Of a stretch of 64,000 nt of DNA, positions 12,699 through 19,627 are shown piece by piece. The first letter of the stretch is position 1. Each line of letters begins with the position of its first letter. The position numbers and the translations under genes are program-made. Under the pieces are notes generated by a model. It did no database searches. It was not told where the DNA came from and saw only the letters and a list, made by a program, of their open reading frames with translations. Source of the stretch: a virus. The stretch is taken from positions 133,679-197,678 of IMG/VR virus record IMGVR_UViG_3300048625_000299. One strand, written 5' to 3'.

Positions 12699-12934
12699 TG
12701 TTTGCGTATTCCATCCAATTTGACAATCCTGAATTAATCGAGTACAATCGAAAAACGTTCAGTGCATACAATGTCGGTGATAAGGTAATGATCGACGATG
12801 GTGATGGCCGGACGTATTTTGGTGTCGTACATGGTTTCGCCTATAATAGTGTAGGCGAGATGGTATTGTACGTCAATATGATTGGTATGAGTGAAATTCG
12901 GTCGTACCATCCTTGTAATGTAAAGGTGATTTGA
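12698..12934 (+). CDS. Small beta-rich hypothetical protein (78 aa)
   Basis: TAATG-coupled. The sequence shows repeated short strands with VGDKVMIDDGDGR at the centre, the pattern of small beta-barrel (SH3/KOW-like) proteins. No specific family. It probably functions with its two neighbours in one operon (12330-13750). Confidence 0.6.
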   Translation: MFAYSIQFDNPELIEYNRKTFSAYNVGDKVMIDDGDGRTYFGVVHGFAYNSVGEMVLYVNMIGMSEIRSYHPCNVKVI

Positions 12935-12936
12935 AA

Positions 12937-13245
12937 ATGAGTGAAAAGAAGTATACAGTGTTTTCGTTGTCTAAGGGTAACGACGCATACATCGGTCTGA
13001 CATCGAATATCAAGAACGCATTGAGTGTATATCGCCAACGCGCTACAAACCCGAAAGCAGATCAATACAATAGCCGACACTTTACGCGCGTTCGTGAAAT
13101 CGGCGGATATGATGCATTGTCATTGAATATCATCGGCGAATTCAATACGCGCGCAGAAGGATACGACATGCAAATGCATCAGCTGAACAATACTGACCCA
13201 TCGCTGAATACGCTGTTCAAAAATCTCGATGAATACCGCAGTTGA
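12937..13245 (+). CDS. GIY-YIG-like domain protein (102 aa)
   Basis: ATG 12937 is used; an in-frame TTG at 12931 is possible. The N-terminal third reads YTVFSLSKGNDAYIGLTSN, the spacing of a GIY-YIG core (first motif degenerate, second AYIGLT intact), followed by basic residues (VYRQRATNPKADQ) where the family has its catalytic Arg. A later E (EFNTRAEG) could be the metal ligand. GIY-YIG domains act in Seg/homing nucleases; whether this one cuts DNA is uncertain. Confidence 0.55.
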   Translation: MSEKKYTVFSLSKGNDAYIGLTSNIKNALSVYRQRATNPKADQYNSRHFTRVREIGGYDALSLNIIGEFNTRAEGYDMQMHQLNNTDPSLNTLFKNLDEYRS

Positions 13246-13405
13246 TCTGAAGGAAATGTATATTCGAGCGCTCAAGGCTTTTAAACACAAAAAGCCAGCG
13301 CTCGACCAAGTATACAATGACCTCACTAAGGCCCTGATGAGAAAAGAGATTTCAAAGACTGACTATGAATATGTTAGACAATTTGGAAAATCTATCTCTA
13401 GCTGA
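13229..13405 (+). CDS. Small basic helical protein (58 aa)
   Basis: ATG 13229 overlaps the end of the 12937 gene. Lysine-rich and helical (MYIRALKAFKHKKPALDQ; KALMRKEISKTDYEYVRQF). It is followed by an overlapping membrane peptide gene. No family recognised. Confidence 0.55.
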   Translation: MNTAVDLKEMYIRALKAFKHKKPALDQVYNDLTKALMRKEISKTDYEYVRQFGKSISS

Positions 13406-13499
13406 GATCATCGATAACCCAATTACATACTGCATTGCACTTGCATTAATTTGCGGTGCATGCTTCTTCCTCGGCTTTCTTATCGGTACGTTCCTGTGA
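13371..13499 (+). CDS. Small membrane peptide (42 aa)
   Basis: ATG 13371 lies inside the previous gene in another frame. The product has a short acidic start and one strong membrane span (CIALALICGACFFLGFLIG). Its TGA overlaps the GTG start of the next gene. Coupling and a well-formed span are the support; function unknown. Confidence 0.5.
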   Translation: MLDNLENLSLAEIIDNPITYCIALALICGACFFLGFLIGTFL

Positions 13500-13750
13500 A
13501 AAACATCGCCATCTTCTCAGACTTCGAATTCGACCACATCACACCAGATATCAGCGAGCAAGCACGCGCATCTGCATGGGAGCTGTGGAGAGACGATCTC
13601 GACGACAAACAGCTTTCTAAAGTCGCTCTGCTGACCGGAGCAAATAGCATCCTCTACTACTTCGGAAGCAAGGTGCTACTCACTGACGTTCAGTGGGACG
13701 AAGAACAGAAGTGCTTCCTGTGGGAAGTTGAATTTGACCAAACCAGTTGA
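13496..13750 (+). CDS. Hypothetical protein, GTG start (84 aa)
   Basis: GTG 13496 in GTGA overlap with the upstream stop is preferred to an ATG at 13451 that would overlap more than the whole membrane segment of the previous gene. The protein starts VKNIAIFSDFEFDHITPD, is acidic and ends LWEVEFDQTS. Its stop codon lies in the -35 of the next promoter. Confidence 0.55.
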   Translation: MKNIAIFSDFEFDHITPDISEQARASAWELWRDDLDDKQLSKVALLTGANSILYYFGSKVLLTDVQWDEEQKCFLWEVEFDQTS

Positions 13751-13774
13751 CGTTTTCCTGAAAAGAACTATAAT
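13747..13774 (+). promoter_or_regulatory. Sigma70-type promoter upstream of the DUF932 gene
   Basis: TTGACG, 16-bp spacer, TATAAT. The -35 overlaps the stop of the preceding gene. About 35 bases separate it from ATG 13810. Confidence 0.75.
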
Positions 13775-13809
13775 GACAGTTCTTTAATTAACTTTGTAAG
13801 GAAATCGAA

Positions 13810-14760
13810 ATGGCTCACATGGTCGAAACAATGGCATATGCAGGTGAAACCCCATGGCACGGACTCGGTGTACAAGTACCGGCTGATCTATCACCCGCGC
13901 AAATGTTGGAAAAAGCAGGACTTGATTGGACTGTAGAGAAGATTCCTGCGTTTGCTGAGATTGGTGGAAAAAAAACCAGCGTCGGGTGGTCTGCGCTTGT
14001 CCGTAATACTGATGAGCAGATGCTTAGTGTGGTTTCCAATGATTGGAATCCAGTGCAGAACCATGAGGCATTTGAATTCTTCCATGAATATTGCGCTGCT
14101 GGTGATATGGAAATGCATACTGCTGGTTCACTGCGCAACGGCCAGATCGTATGGGGTCTCGCCAAGGTGAAAGAATCGTTTGAATTGTTCAAAGGCGACC
14201 AAGTTGACTCATATTTGCTGTTTACTAACCCTCATAAGTTCGGCCAATCGATCGACGTCCGCTTTACACCAATTCGCGTCGTATGTAATAACACATTGAC
14301 GCTGTCTCTTTCCAAATCCGAAGAGCGCATGGTCAAGAAAAGCCACCGTACAGAGTTTGATGCTGCTTTGGTCAAAGAGCAACTCGGTATTGCAACCGAT
14401 AAGCTCGCAAAATACAAGGAAATGGCTGAATTCTTGGGCAGCAAGCGCTATACTAACGGCTCAATGACTGAGTATTTTAATAAAATCTTCCCTGTTATCG
14501 CATATAATAAGGAAAAAGGCGCGCAGCGTAAGGAAATATCTAAGTCTGCCACACGTGCAATGGAAATTGTATCGACACAGCCTGGTGCTCAGTTCGCTGA
14601 AGGATCGTTCTGGCAACTGTTCAATGCAGTGACATACCTGACAGACCACGAAATCGGTCGCTCAGCAGACACTCGCTTGCAATCTGCATGGTTTGGTCCT
14701 AATAAGAACCTGAAGATCAAAGCGCTGGAAACAGCAGTTGAAATGGCGGAGATGGCATAA
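13810..14760 (+). CDS. DUF932 phage/plasmid-like protein (316 aa)
   Basis: It begins MAHMVETMAYAGETPWHGLG and continues with the family's typical order: TPWHGLG near residue 15, a WSALVRNTDEQMLSVVSNDW segment at about 60-80, and IRVVCNNTLTLSL at about 157. This is the DUF932 / phage-plasmid-like family, widely carried by phages and conjugative elements and highly expressed in some infections, with no settled activity. Full length for the family (about 300 aa). It has its own strong promoter and is followed at once by a small winged-helix-like gene, suggesting a two-gene unit. Confidence 0.85.
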   Translation: MAHMVETMAYAGETPWHGLGVQVPADLSPAQMLEKAGLDWTVEKIPAFAEIGGKKTSVGWSALVRNTDEQMLSVVSNDWNPVQNHEAFEFFHEYCAAGDMEMHTAGSLRNGQIVWGLAKVKESFELFKGDQVDSYLLFTNPHKFGQSIDVRFTPIRVVCNNTLTLSLSKSEERMVKKSHRTEFDAALVKEQLGIATDKLAKYKEMAEFLGSKRYTNGSMTEYFNKIFPVIAYNKEKGAQRKEISKSATRAMEIVSTQPGAQFAEGSFWQLFNAVTYLTDHEIGRSADTRLQSAWFGPNKNLKIKALETAVEMAEMA

Positions 14761-15068
14761 TGAAACTAGAATTCACAAAAGTGAAGCACACCAAGACCAA
14801 TCGGTTGTTGGAAATGCTGCAGGATGGCGAGCGAGGCAATATGGATTACTTCGCAAAGAAGCTGGGGACGAATAATGATGTGGTTCGAGGGCTGATTTGC
14901 CTCTTACGTAAACGTGGATATAAAATCTTCAATCGTGTAGTCGAGGGAACTACTAGACAAACGCAGTACTTCTTGGTCAAGCGTGGCATGCAGGAGCAAC
15001 TTGTAATCAACAAAGTTCACCACACAATGGATGTGCCACACGGAACACATTTGTTGAAAGTTAGTTGA
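14760..15068 (+). CDS. Small winged-helix-like DNA-binding protein (102 aa)
   Basis: TAATG-coupled to the DUF932 gene. The N-terminal 70 residues read as helix-turn-helix plus wing: NRLLEMLQDGERGNMDYFAK, then LGTNNDVVRGLICLLRKRGY, then a beta pair IFNRVVEGTTRQTQYFLVK. This is the layout of small phage winged-helix regulators that recognise DNA. The C-terminal tail is unassigned. It may regulate its own unit, which ends at the terminator 27 bases downstream. Confidence 0.65.
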   Translation: MKLEFTKVKHTKTNRLLEMLQDGERGNMDYFAKKLGTNNDVVRGLICLLRKRGYKIFNRVVEGTTRQTQYFLVKRGMQEQLVINKVHHTMDVPHGTHLLKVS

Positions 15069-15094
15069 TTTTCATTAGTAGTCGACTATATAAT

Positions 15095-15127
15095 GGGGTC
15101 AGGATGCAATGTCCTTGACCCCTTTTC
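15095..15127 (+). terminator. Rho-independent terminator
   Basis: Stem GGGGTCA / TGACCCC with an inner GGA/TCC pair, followed by TTTT. A promoter-like TTGATT-18-TATAAT (15065-15094) abuts it directly; transcripts from that promoter would start in the stem, so it may be fortuitous. Confidence 0.8.
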
Positions 15128-15180
15128 TGTCTTTAATACTAGGATGCTAGACAGACGTCCGTAACAATTAGGAGTATGTA

Positions 15181-16035
15181 ATGATGTACAAAAATCAATT
15201 CGTCGCCGCTGTCAAATCCGGCAATAAAGTTCTTCGTGAAGTGGGCGATACCGTCTACCTTCCATTCGGATGCGAGTATTCCATCCTTCTCAAAAACCTC
15301 AATATCGTTCGAGCAGAAGCGCGGATCACGATCGATGGTGAAGATGTCCTCGGTGGCAACTCGATTGTTGTCAATCCGAATTCCGATCTCGAACTAGAGC
15401 GTTTCTTGAAAGACCTTTCCAAGGGCAATCGATTCAAATTCATCGAACGTACATCCTCTGTAGAACAACATCGAGGTGTTGGTGCAGGAGATGGACTGAT
15501 TCGAATTGAATGGCAGTATGAGAAGCCACGCCCAATCTATACCGTCCGCCCTGATCCGTTTTCCAGCACGCTGTGGGGCAACAATAACTCACCATGGATC
15601 CGAGCGTCTGGTGCGACATATAACGTCAATGGTGCGCTACGTGGCGTCGATATGTCGAATGGCGATAGCACAAGAGCATATGCCGCTTCTGCAACCAACG
15701 CTACATTGCAGAATATGGGAATCACAGCTCAGGCTGCTTCATTCCATGACGGGATGGCAACTATGGACTGGGCCGAACTGAAACAATCAACAAATGATGT
15801 CGGCATCACCGTTCCAGGCTCGTTATCGGATCAGAAGTTTGCCACCGTTGCTTCGTTCCCGCTTGAAGACCAAAAGCACGTGATTGTGTTGCAACTCAAG
15901 GGCGAAACAGAGTATAATAAGGTTACTGCACCTGTTACCGTAAAAGCCAAACCCAAGTGTGTAACTTGTGGTAAGGTAAATAAGGCAACAGCTAAATTTT
16001 GTTCCAATTGCGGAACTGCATTAGAAATCGTTTAA
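15181..16035 (+). CDS. Zinc-ribbon-tailed hypothetical protein (284 aa)
   Basis: TTAGGAGTATGTA precedes ATG 15181. The N-terminal 110 residues look like a beta-sandwich of unknown type (YLPFGCEYSILLKNL, EARITIDGED). The C-terminus is a clear zinc ribbon: CVTCGKVNKATAKFCSNCG, four cysteines in two CxxC pairs. The middle has low-complexity Asn/Ser/Ala segments. Phage proteins of this layout are known but unassigned. The ribbon may contact nucleic acid or another protein. Confidence 0.7.
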   Translation: MMYKNQFVAAVKSGNKVLREVGDTVYLPFGCEYSILLKNLNIVRAEARITIDGEDVLGGNSIVVNPNSDLELERFLKDLSKGNRFKFIERTSSVEQHRGVGAGDGLIRIEWQYEKPRPIYTVRPDPFSSTLWGNNNSPWIRASGATYNVNGALRGVDMSNGDSTRAYAASATNATLQNMGITAQAASFHDGMATMDWAELKQSTNDVGITVPGSLSDQKFATVASFPLEDQKHVIVLQLKGETEYNKVTAPVTVKAKPKCVTCGKVNKATAKFCSNCGTALEIV

Positions 16036-16044
16036 ACATATACC

Positions 16045-16233
16045 ATGATCCTGACAAAATCAAATAGACGCAACGGCATGGCCGCTCGCAAAGACGGCCT
16101 CAGAAGCATGTGGTGCGGCCGTTGCGATCGTGATGTTGTTGGTGATTATGGTAAGTGTGGAGCTTGTGGTTACTCCCGCAAAAAGGAAAAAAAGAAAATT
16201 CCTAGGTTGGAGAAGCTCGAGGAATTGTTGTAA
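16045..16233 (+). CDS. Small zinc-ribbon protein (62 aa)
   Basis: The centre has CGRCDRDVVGDYGKCGACG, two CxxC pairs typical of a zinc ribbon, followed by a lysine-rich tail (SRKKEKKKIPRLEKLEELL). An internal ATG at 16078 would give a 51-aa form. The stop codon is one base before the tmRNA acceptor segment. A role near RNA is tempting but not shown. Confidence 0.6.
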   Translation: MILTKSNRRNGMAARKDGLRSMWCGRCDRDVVGDYGKCGACGYSRKKEKKKIPRLEKLEELL

Positions 16234-16565
16234 TCCCTTCAAAGCGAAGGACTTCTGGACGCGGGTTCGACTCCCGCCAGGTCCACCAAAAGGATTTTCA
16301 ATGGATCAGTGGGATGATTATTTTCCTCCCTTAAATTTGTGGAACTACAGCCTACATTGGCAGTGGATCGATACTGATTCGGAAAATCCTTCTGATGGGC
16401 CTGCCATGGTTTCGACAGGGGTAGATAGTAGAGACGGCAACACGGTAGGCGATGACCGTAAATCAAGCGAAATCTATAAATGCAAACGATGAAGCATTTT
16501 TGATGGCTGCCTAATAGGCCCCATCTGAGTTTTGCTGGTTGAACTTGGAAACAGAATCAACCAGC
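16234..16565 (+). ncRNA. ssrA: Circularly permuted (two-piece) tmRNA gene
   Basis: The 3' (acceptor) piece comes first: a CCTTC/GAAGG hairpin, TGGAC, T-arm GCGGG-TTCGACT-CCCGC, acceptor strand CAGGTCC and encoded ACCA ending at 16288. After a 108-nt intervening segment the 5' (tag) piece starts at 16397 with GGGCCTG, pairing with CAGGTCC over 7 bp including G3:U70, the alanyl-tRNA synthetase identity pair, and with the universal GGTTTCGAC motif. The tag frame follows, then a 9-bp stem (16534-16542/16557-16565). This order is the permuted ssrA arrangement known from Alphaproteobacteria, some cyanobacteria and one betaproteobacterial lineage. The mature RNA would be two strands held by base pairing and would rescue stalled ribosomes with SmpB. 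The left boundary is approximate. Confidence 0.92.
16482..16514 (+). other. tmRNA tag-peptide reading frame ANDEAFLMAA
   Basis: Resume codon GCA at 16482, then AAC GAT GAA GCA TTT TTG ATG GCT GCC and tandem stops TAA TAG. Compare the E. coli tag (ANDENYALAA) and the betaproteobacterial ANDERFALAA type. It keeps ANDE and the final AA but has Met in place of the usual Leu/Val at the third-last position, which is part of the ClpX-recognised end. An upstream hairpin ACGGT/ACCGT (16442-16459) is in the PK1 position. Confidence 0.9.
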
Positions 16566-16585
16566 ACTAATTTAAGGAGTAAAAA

Positions 16586-17206
16586 TTGCTTAGAGTTGCA
16601 CATACCGAATTCATCGGTCCAGCAGTTCTAACCAAGCCGATAGACGACAGTCTGTTTACTTGGGAGAACATCCAATATTTTGATAATGATGGCTTCCAGT
16701 TAAGCAAACTTGAACAAGAATTCTACAAAGCGAATGGCGTAGAGCTCAACTACATTAATGGTGTGTGGGGAGCACAAACGCCATGGTTTGTCGGCAACGA
16801 TCCACACTTTGTAGTCGACCACAGCATGCTAATCACAAGATGCTGTTATAGCGGAGAGGCGCTGGCTCAGATCAAGCGATTTGCTACGCCAGATAAGTTT
16901 CCGTATCTGATGAAGTACACGATGATTCGCCCTAAATGGGGAATCGACTTTGCACTCGAGTATTTCAATAAGGACAACTTTCTAGAAGTGCTCCATCTTG
17001 AGTTGGATTTCCATGACATTGGTACTGCACGGACGATCAAAGGATTTTATGAACACCGAATCGTCACTACTGATTGGAATGAATTCGTCCTCAGCCTAAT
17101 TGACCTCAAAGATCAATGGGACATTCTTGAGGGGATCGAGCGTAATGATTGGAAAGCTCGATTCTGGGGAATGTCGAAGGCTGAAAACATTCTCAAAGTT
17201 GTATAA
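16586..17206 (+). CDS. Conserved phage hypothetical protein, TTG start (206 aa)
   Basis: The reading frame begins at TTG 16586, seven bases after AAGGAG, and no in-frame ATG fits. The protein has alternating short strands and aromatic-rich loops (GVWGAQTPWFVGNDPHFVVDHSM) and a well-spaced MLITRCCYSGEALAQI helix. I recognise no catalytic motif. The position between tmRNA and replication genes and the unusual start are the notable points. Function unknown. Confidence 0.7.
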   Translation: MLRVAHTEFIGPAVLTKPIDDSLFTWENIQYFDNDGFQLSKLEQEFYKANGVELNYINGVWGAQTPWFVGNDPHFVVDHSMLITRCCYSGEALAQIKRFATPDKFPYLMKYTMIRPKWGIDFALEYFNKDNFLEVLHLELDFHDIGTARTIKGFYEHRIVTTDWNEFVLSLIDLKDQWDILEGIERNDWKARFWGMSKAENILKVV

Positions 17207-17301
17207 GCTATATAATATACACGTTGCCCATTAGAGGCCCTGTATGGTTTTGCAGTACCATCAAAGAAACTGCTACATTACACACACAATAGGAGACACA
17301 T

Positions 17302-17508
17302 ATGTCCAAAACACCATACGAGATCCGTCTCGATCTTCTCAAGATCGCTCAAGATCAAATGAACCAACGTTATTACAATGATCTACAGATCAAAACACAT
17401 AACGCCACAGTGAGTAACACTCCAATCAACGAGGTTCCAGAATTTCCAGATGCTAGCAAACTTCTATTAGAAGCGGAAATCCTCAAGGGCTTTGTAGATA
17501 GAGGCTAA
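17302..17508 (+). CDS. Conserved small T4-type phage protein (68 aa)
   Basis: ATAGGAGACACAT precedes ATG 17302. MSKTPYEIRLDLLKIAQDQM is a start shared by small proteins of T4-type phages including cyanophages; the helical N-terminus is followed by a Pro-rich linker and a second helix (DASKLLLEAEILKGFVD). Not biochemically assigned. Probably monocistronic, ending before a long hairpin. Confidence 0.7.
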   Translation: MSKTPYEIRLDLLKIAQDQMNQRYYNDLQIKTHNATVSNTPINEVPEFPDASKLLLEAEILKGFVDRG

Positions 17509-17516
17509 ACGCCCGT

Positions 17517-17572
17517 GGGTATAACTGCTTATACTACCGGCAGGAATATTGTCGGTATAAGTAATTATACCC
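17517..17572 (+). terminator. Long imperfect hairpin after the 17302 gene
   Basis: GGGTATAACTGCTTATAC (17517-17534) pairs with GTATAAGTAATTATACCC (17555-17572) over 18 positions with one mismatch and one G-U pair; ACCG/CGGT can extend it inward. There is no downstream U-run, so it may be an attenuator, processing site or RNA-stability element rather than a classical terminator. Confidence 0.5.
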
Positions 17573-17593
17573 AATTAATATGATTGAAATCTA

Positions 17594-17734
17594 ATGTCAC
17601 TCATCCCGCAAGATAAACTAGCAACCGATTTCTGGCAACACGAATGTGAAGCAAAAGAAGGTGCTGTTGTTTATAACGAAAAGGGCAAGTCCTGCCCATA
17701 TTGCTCGGCAACCGAGCCCAAGCCAACCAAGTAA
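17594..17734 (+). CDS. Tiny zinc-knuckle-like protein (46 aa)
   Basis: ATG 17594 after TTGAAATCTA; the frame runs to TAA 17732-17734. It contains HECEAKEG and a CPYC pair 20 residues later, possible zinc ligands. The C-terminus is Pro/Lys-rich (SATEPKPTK). Small size and a weak ribosome site keep confidence moderate. Confidence 0.5.
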   Translation: MSLIPQDKLATDFWQHECEAKEGAVVYNEKGKSCPYCSATEPKPTK

Positions 17735-17790
17735 GGCTTGTCAACCCCATTGATTCGTTGATGCTGCTTTAGTGGCAGTACAATTGCCTG

Positions 17791-17819
17791 TCGACTTTTT
17801 TAAAATGTCGTGGTATAAT
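17791..17819 (+). promoter_or_regulatory. Promoter candidate for the lysis gene
   Basis: TCGACT, 17-bp spacer, TATAAT, 27 bases before ATG 17846. The -10 is perfect; the -35 matches four of six bases. Confidence 0.45.
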
Positions 17820-17845
17820 AACGAATCTGACCAGGAGGTGCAAAC

Positions 17846-18418
17846 ATGCATACTACAGCTTCAAATGCTGTCGATAGGACTGTGATACAACTAATCCGAG
17901 CTACGTGCTTTGTGATTGGTGTATGTGTGGTAATATCTGCTTTAAACTTCGCCATTAACTACCGTACTGAGAATACAGTTACGCCAGTAGTTAATACATC
18001 TGCAAGAGAAATAGAAACCCAGCTGACTTGCCTAGCACGCAATATCTATTGGGAAGCTGCAGGCGAGCCTTTTGAAGGTAAGGTCGCTGTAGCACAAGTT
18101 ACGATGAATCGTATGGCGAGTGGTAAATTCCCAGACACAGTCTGTGGTGTTGTCCACCAGAAGACGACTGTATATAATAAGATCGTCTGTCAATTCTCGT
18201 GGCTATGTGAAAACAACTATCGCACGAAGACTGTCCATCGCAAGATGTATCAGGAAAGCGAGGAGGTTGCTAAGATGGTGATGTTGGAAGGGTTCCGTCT
18301 AAAGACCTTGGACAATGCCCTGTACTACCACGCCGATTATGTCAACCCACGTTGGAACAAAGATAAGGTCACGCAAATTGGCCGTCATATTTTCTATAAG
18401 GACAAGAGCAATGGATAA
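17846..18418 (+). CDS. SleB-type cell-wall hydrolase with N-terminal anchor (endolysin)
   Basis: 190 aa; CAGGAGGTGCAAAC precedes the ATG. Residues about 15-37 form one hydrophobic segment (FVIGVCVVISALNFAI), a signal anchor or SAR-type signal. The rest is a Hydrolase_2/SleB domain: ARNIYWEAAGEPFEGKVAVA contains the conserved Glu (E70) and is followed by VTMNRMASGKFPDTVCGVV. SleB-like enzymes cleave peptidoglycan glycan strands. With the adjacent membrane protein this forms the lysis unit. An N-terminal anchor suggests export by the host Sec system and release at membrane depolarisation (inferred). Confidence 0.85.
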   Translation: MHTTASNAVDRTVIQLIRATCFVIGVCVVISALNFAINYRTENTVTPVVNTSAREIETQLTCLARNIYWEAAGEPFEGKVAVAQVTMNRMASGKFPDTVCGVVHQKTTVYNKIVCQFSWLCENNYRTKTVHRKMYQESEEVAKMVMLEGFRLKTLDNALYYHADYVNPRWNKDKVTQIGRHIFYKDKSNG

Positions 18419-18698
18419 GTTGGAATCGATCAAAGAGTATCTACGTCATATCTCTACTGAGACTATTGGTTGGCTTGCAGTCATCCTGATTCACTGTAGT
18501 ACTGTTCCACCAATCCTTTCTCTTCTGCTCGGCGTATCAGACCACCTACCTTCGATTGATGTGGTAGCGTTTATGTGGTTCGGTTTAATCTTGCTTTTCA
18601 TCAAAGCTCTGATCACCAAAGATATGTTGAATGTTATTACTATTGGCGTTGGGTTCATCTTCCAAGCCATGCTACTCGGACTATTAGTATTCAAATAA
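18411..18698 (+). CDS. Three-span membrane protein, holin candidate (95 aa)
   Basis: ATG 18411 overlaps the end of the endolysin gene. Three hydrophobic segments are visible: GWLAVILIHCSTVPPILSLL, VVAFMWFGLILLFIKAL and ITIGVGFIFQAMLLGLLVF, with short charged loops. Size, span number and overlap with the endolysin gene fit a holin. Related small membrane proteins occur in T4-type phages without confirmed function, so holin is an inference. Confidence 0.6.
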   Translation: MDKLESIKEYLRHISTETIGWLAVILIHCSTVPPILSLLLGVSDHLPSIDVVAFMWFGLILLFIKALITKDMLNVITIGVGFIFQAMLLGLLVFK

Positions 18699-18937
18699 TG
18701 GAAGAACAAATCAATCAACTCATCAACGTCCAGGATTTCCTTCAAAAGATTGAACAAATCGCTGTTGAAAAACGACTGGATTACATGGATGCTGTACTGT
18801 GGTACTGTTCCAACTCTGGACTTGAAATTGAAACTGCAGCTGAACTGATACGCAAGAATGCTAAGATGAAGGCACGTATTAAAAACGATGCTGAGAATAG
18901 CGGATACTTGCCGAAGACGGCGAAGCTGCCTATTTAA
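18698..18937 (+). CDS. 33: Late transcription coactivator gp33
   Basis: TAATG-coupled to the membrane-protein gene. The 79-aa protein has IEQIAVEKRLDYMDAVLWYC and ends ENSGYLPKTAKLPI, matching the small gp33 type of T4-like phages in size and in the 'Y-x-DA-V-x-x-C-E/S' helix. gp33 bridges host RNA polymerase and the gp45 sliding clamp at late promoters. It lies directly before gp59 and gp32, as in T4. TATAAATA boxes elsewhere in the window fit its role. Confidence 0.8.
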   Translation: MEEQINQLINVQDFLQKIEQIAVEKRLDYMDAVLWYCSNSGLEIETAAELIRKNAKMKARIKNDAENSGYLPKTAKLPI

Positions 18938-18945
18938 TAATTAAT

Positions 18946-19527
18946 ATGAATGGTTATGAAGCGTACAAATTATACGTTGCGATGAAGAACCATTTCAATT
19001 CTCAAACATACGACTTTTTTAAGTATGGTGGGAAAACTCGAGCGAGCTTGGCGGCGTTCGAGAAACGAAATGACAAACACTTCTTCAACGTCCTTGCTAA
19101 ACACAAGGACTGCCAGAATTACATACTTGCAAACATTGTCGAAGGTGGCCCAGATCTTTGGGTCGGCGACATTGCAAATGAACAACAGGCTGAGAGCAAC
19201 TACTTGAGATGGAAGGCCCGTACGGAATCTATGACGTACAACTTTACCAACGATCTTGATCAGTTGCTCACAGACTACGATGACAACCTGAAGGTGAATG
19301 ATGGTCAACATCCACACCTTCTGAAGTTGGTAATACAAAAATCAATATCACTAGAAACGCTGGTCATCCTAAACGACCTATGCGGTTTCTTCAAGTATTG
19401 GTCACGTAATATTACCGACCCTGTTGTGTGGCCGCGATATAAGATGCTTGCAAAAAAGTATCGGCCATTCGTTCCTTTTGACCCACAAAAGACGAAGAAA
19501 ATTGTGATTGATAAGTTTAAAACCTAG
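18946..19527 (+). CDS. 59: Helicase loader gp59
   Basis: 193 aa (T4 gp59 is 217). Matching landmarks: EAYKLYVAMKNHFN at the N-terminus, FEKRNDKHFFNVLAKHKD, then ILANIVEGGPDLWVGDI, and C-terminal SISLETLVILNDLCGF with VVWPRYKMLAKKYRPF. gp59 loads the gp41 replicative helicase onto gp32-coated ssDNA at forks. It sits between gp33 and gp32, the T4 order, so partner proteins are next to each other. Confidence 0.9.
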   Translation: MNGYEAYKLYVAMKNHFNSQTYDFFKYGGKTRASLAAFEKRNDKHFFNVLAKHKDCQNYILANIVEGGPDLWVGDIANEQQAESNYLRWKARTESMTYNFTNDLDQLLTDYDDNLKVNDGQHPHLLKLVIQKSISLETLVILNDLCGFFKYWSRNITDPVVWPRYKMLAKKYRPFVPFDPQKTKKIVIDKFKT

Positions 19528-19627
19528 TGTAGGGAAGCTATATACTAGACATATCATGCTTATGTGAATACACAACGTTTATATACCGTTACATTTTTAA
19601 TACACCGTAATACAAGGAAATACATCT

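Noticed and set aside
15065-15094. Promoter TTGATT-18-TATAAT before the 15181 gene
   Set aside because: Its transcript would begin inside a strong terminator stem; it may be a chance match, so it is not listed as a separate feature.
16239-16288. tRNA-like 3' half (T-arm and CCA)
   Set aside because: It has no D-arm or anticodon arm upstream; the matching 5' acceptor strand lies downstream at 16397, so it is the acceptor piece of the permuted tmRNA.
16301-16492. 63-codon open frame with a ribosome site between the tmRNA halves
   Set aside because: It runs through the 5' acceptor strand, the GGTTTCGAC motif and into the tag, so most of its sequence is explained by RNA structure. A short peptide is still possible, so it is only mentioned in the tmRNA finding.
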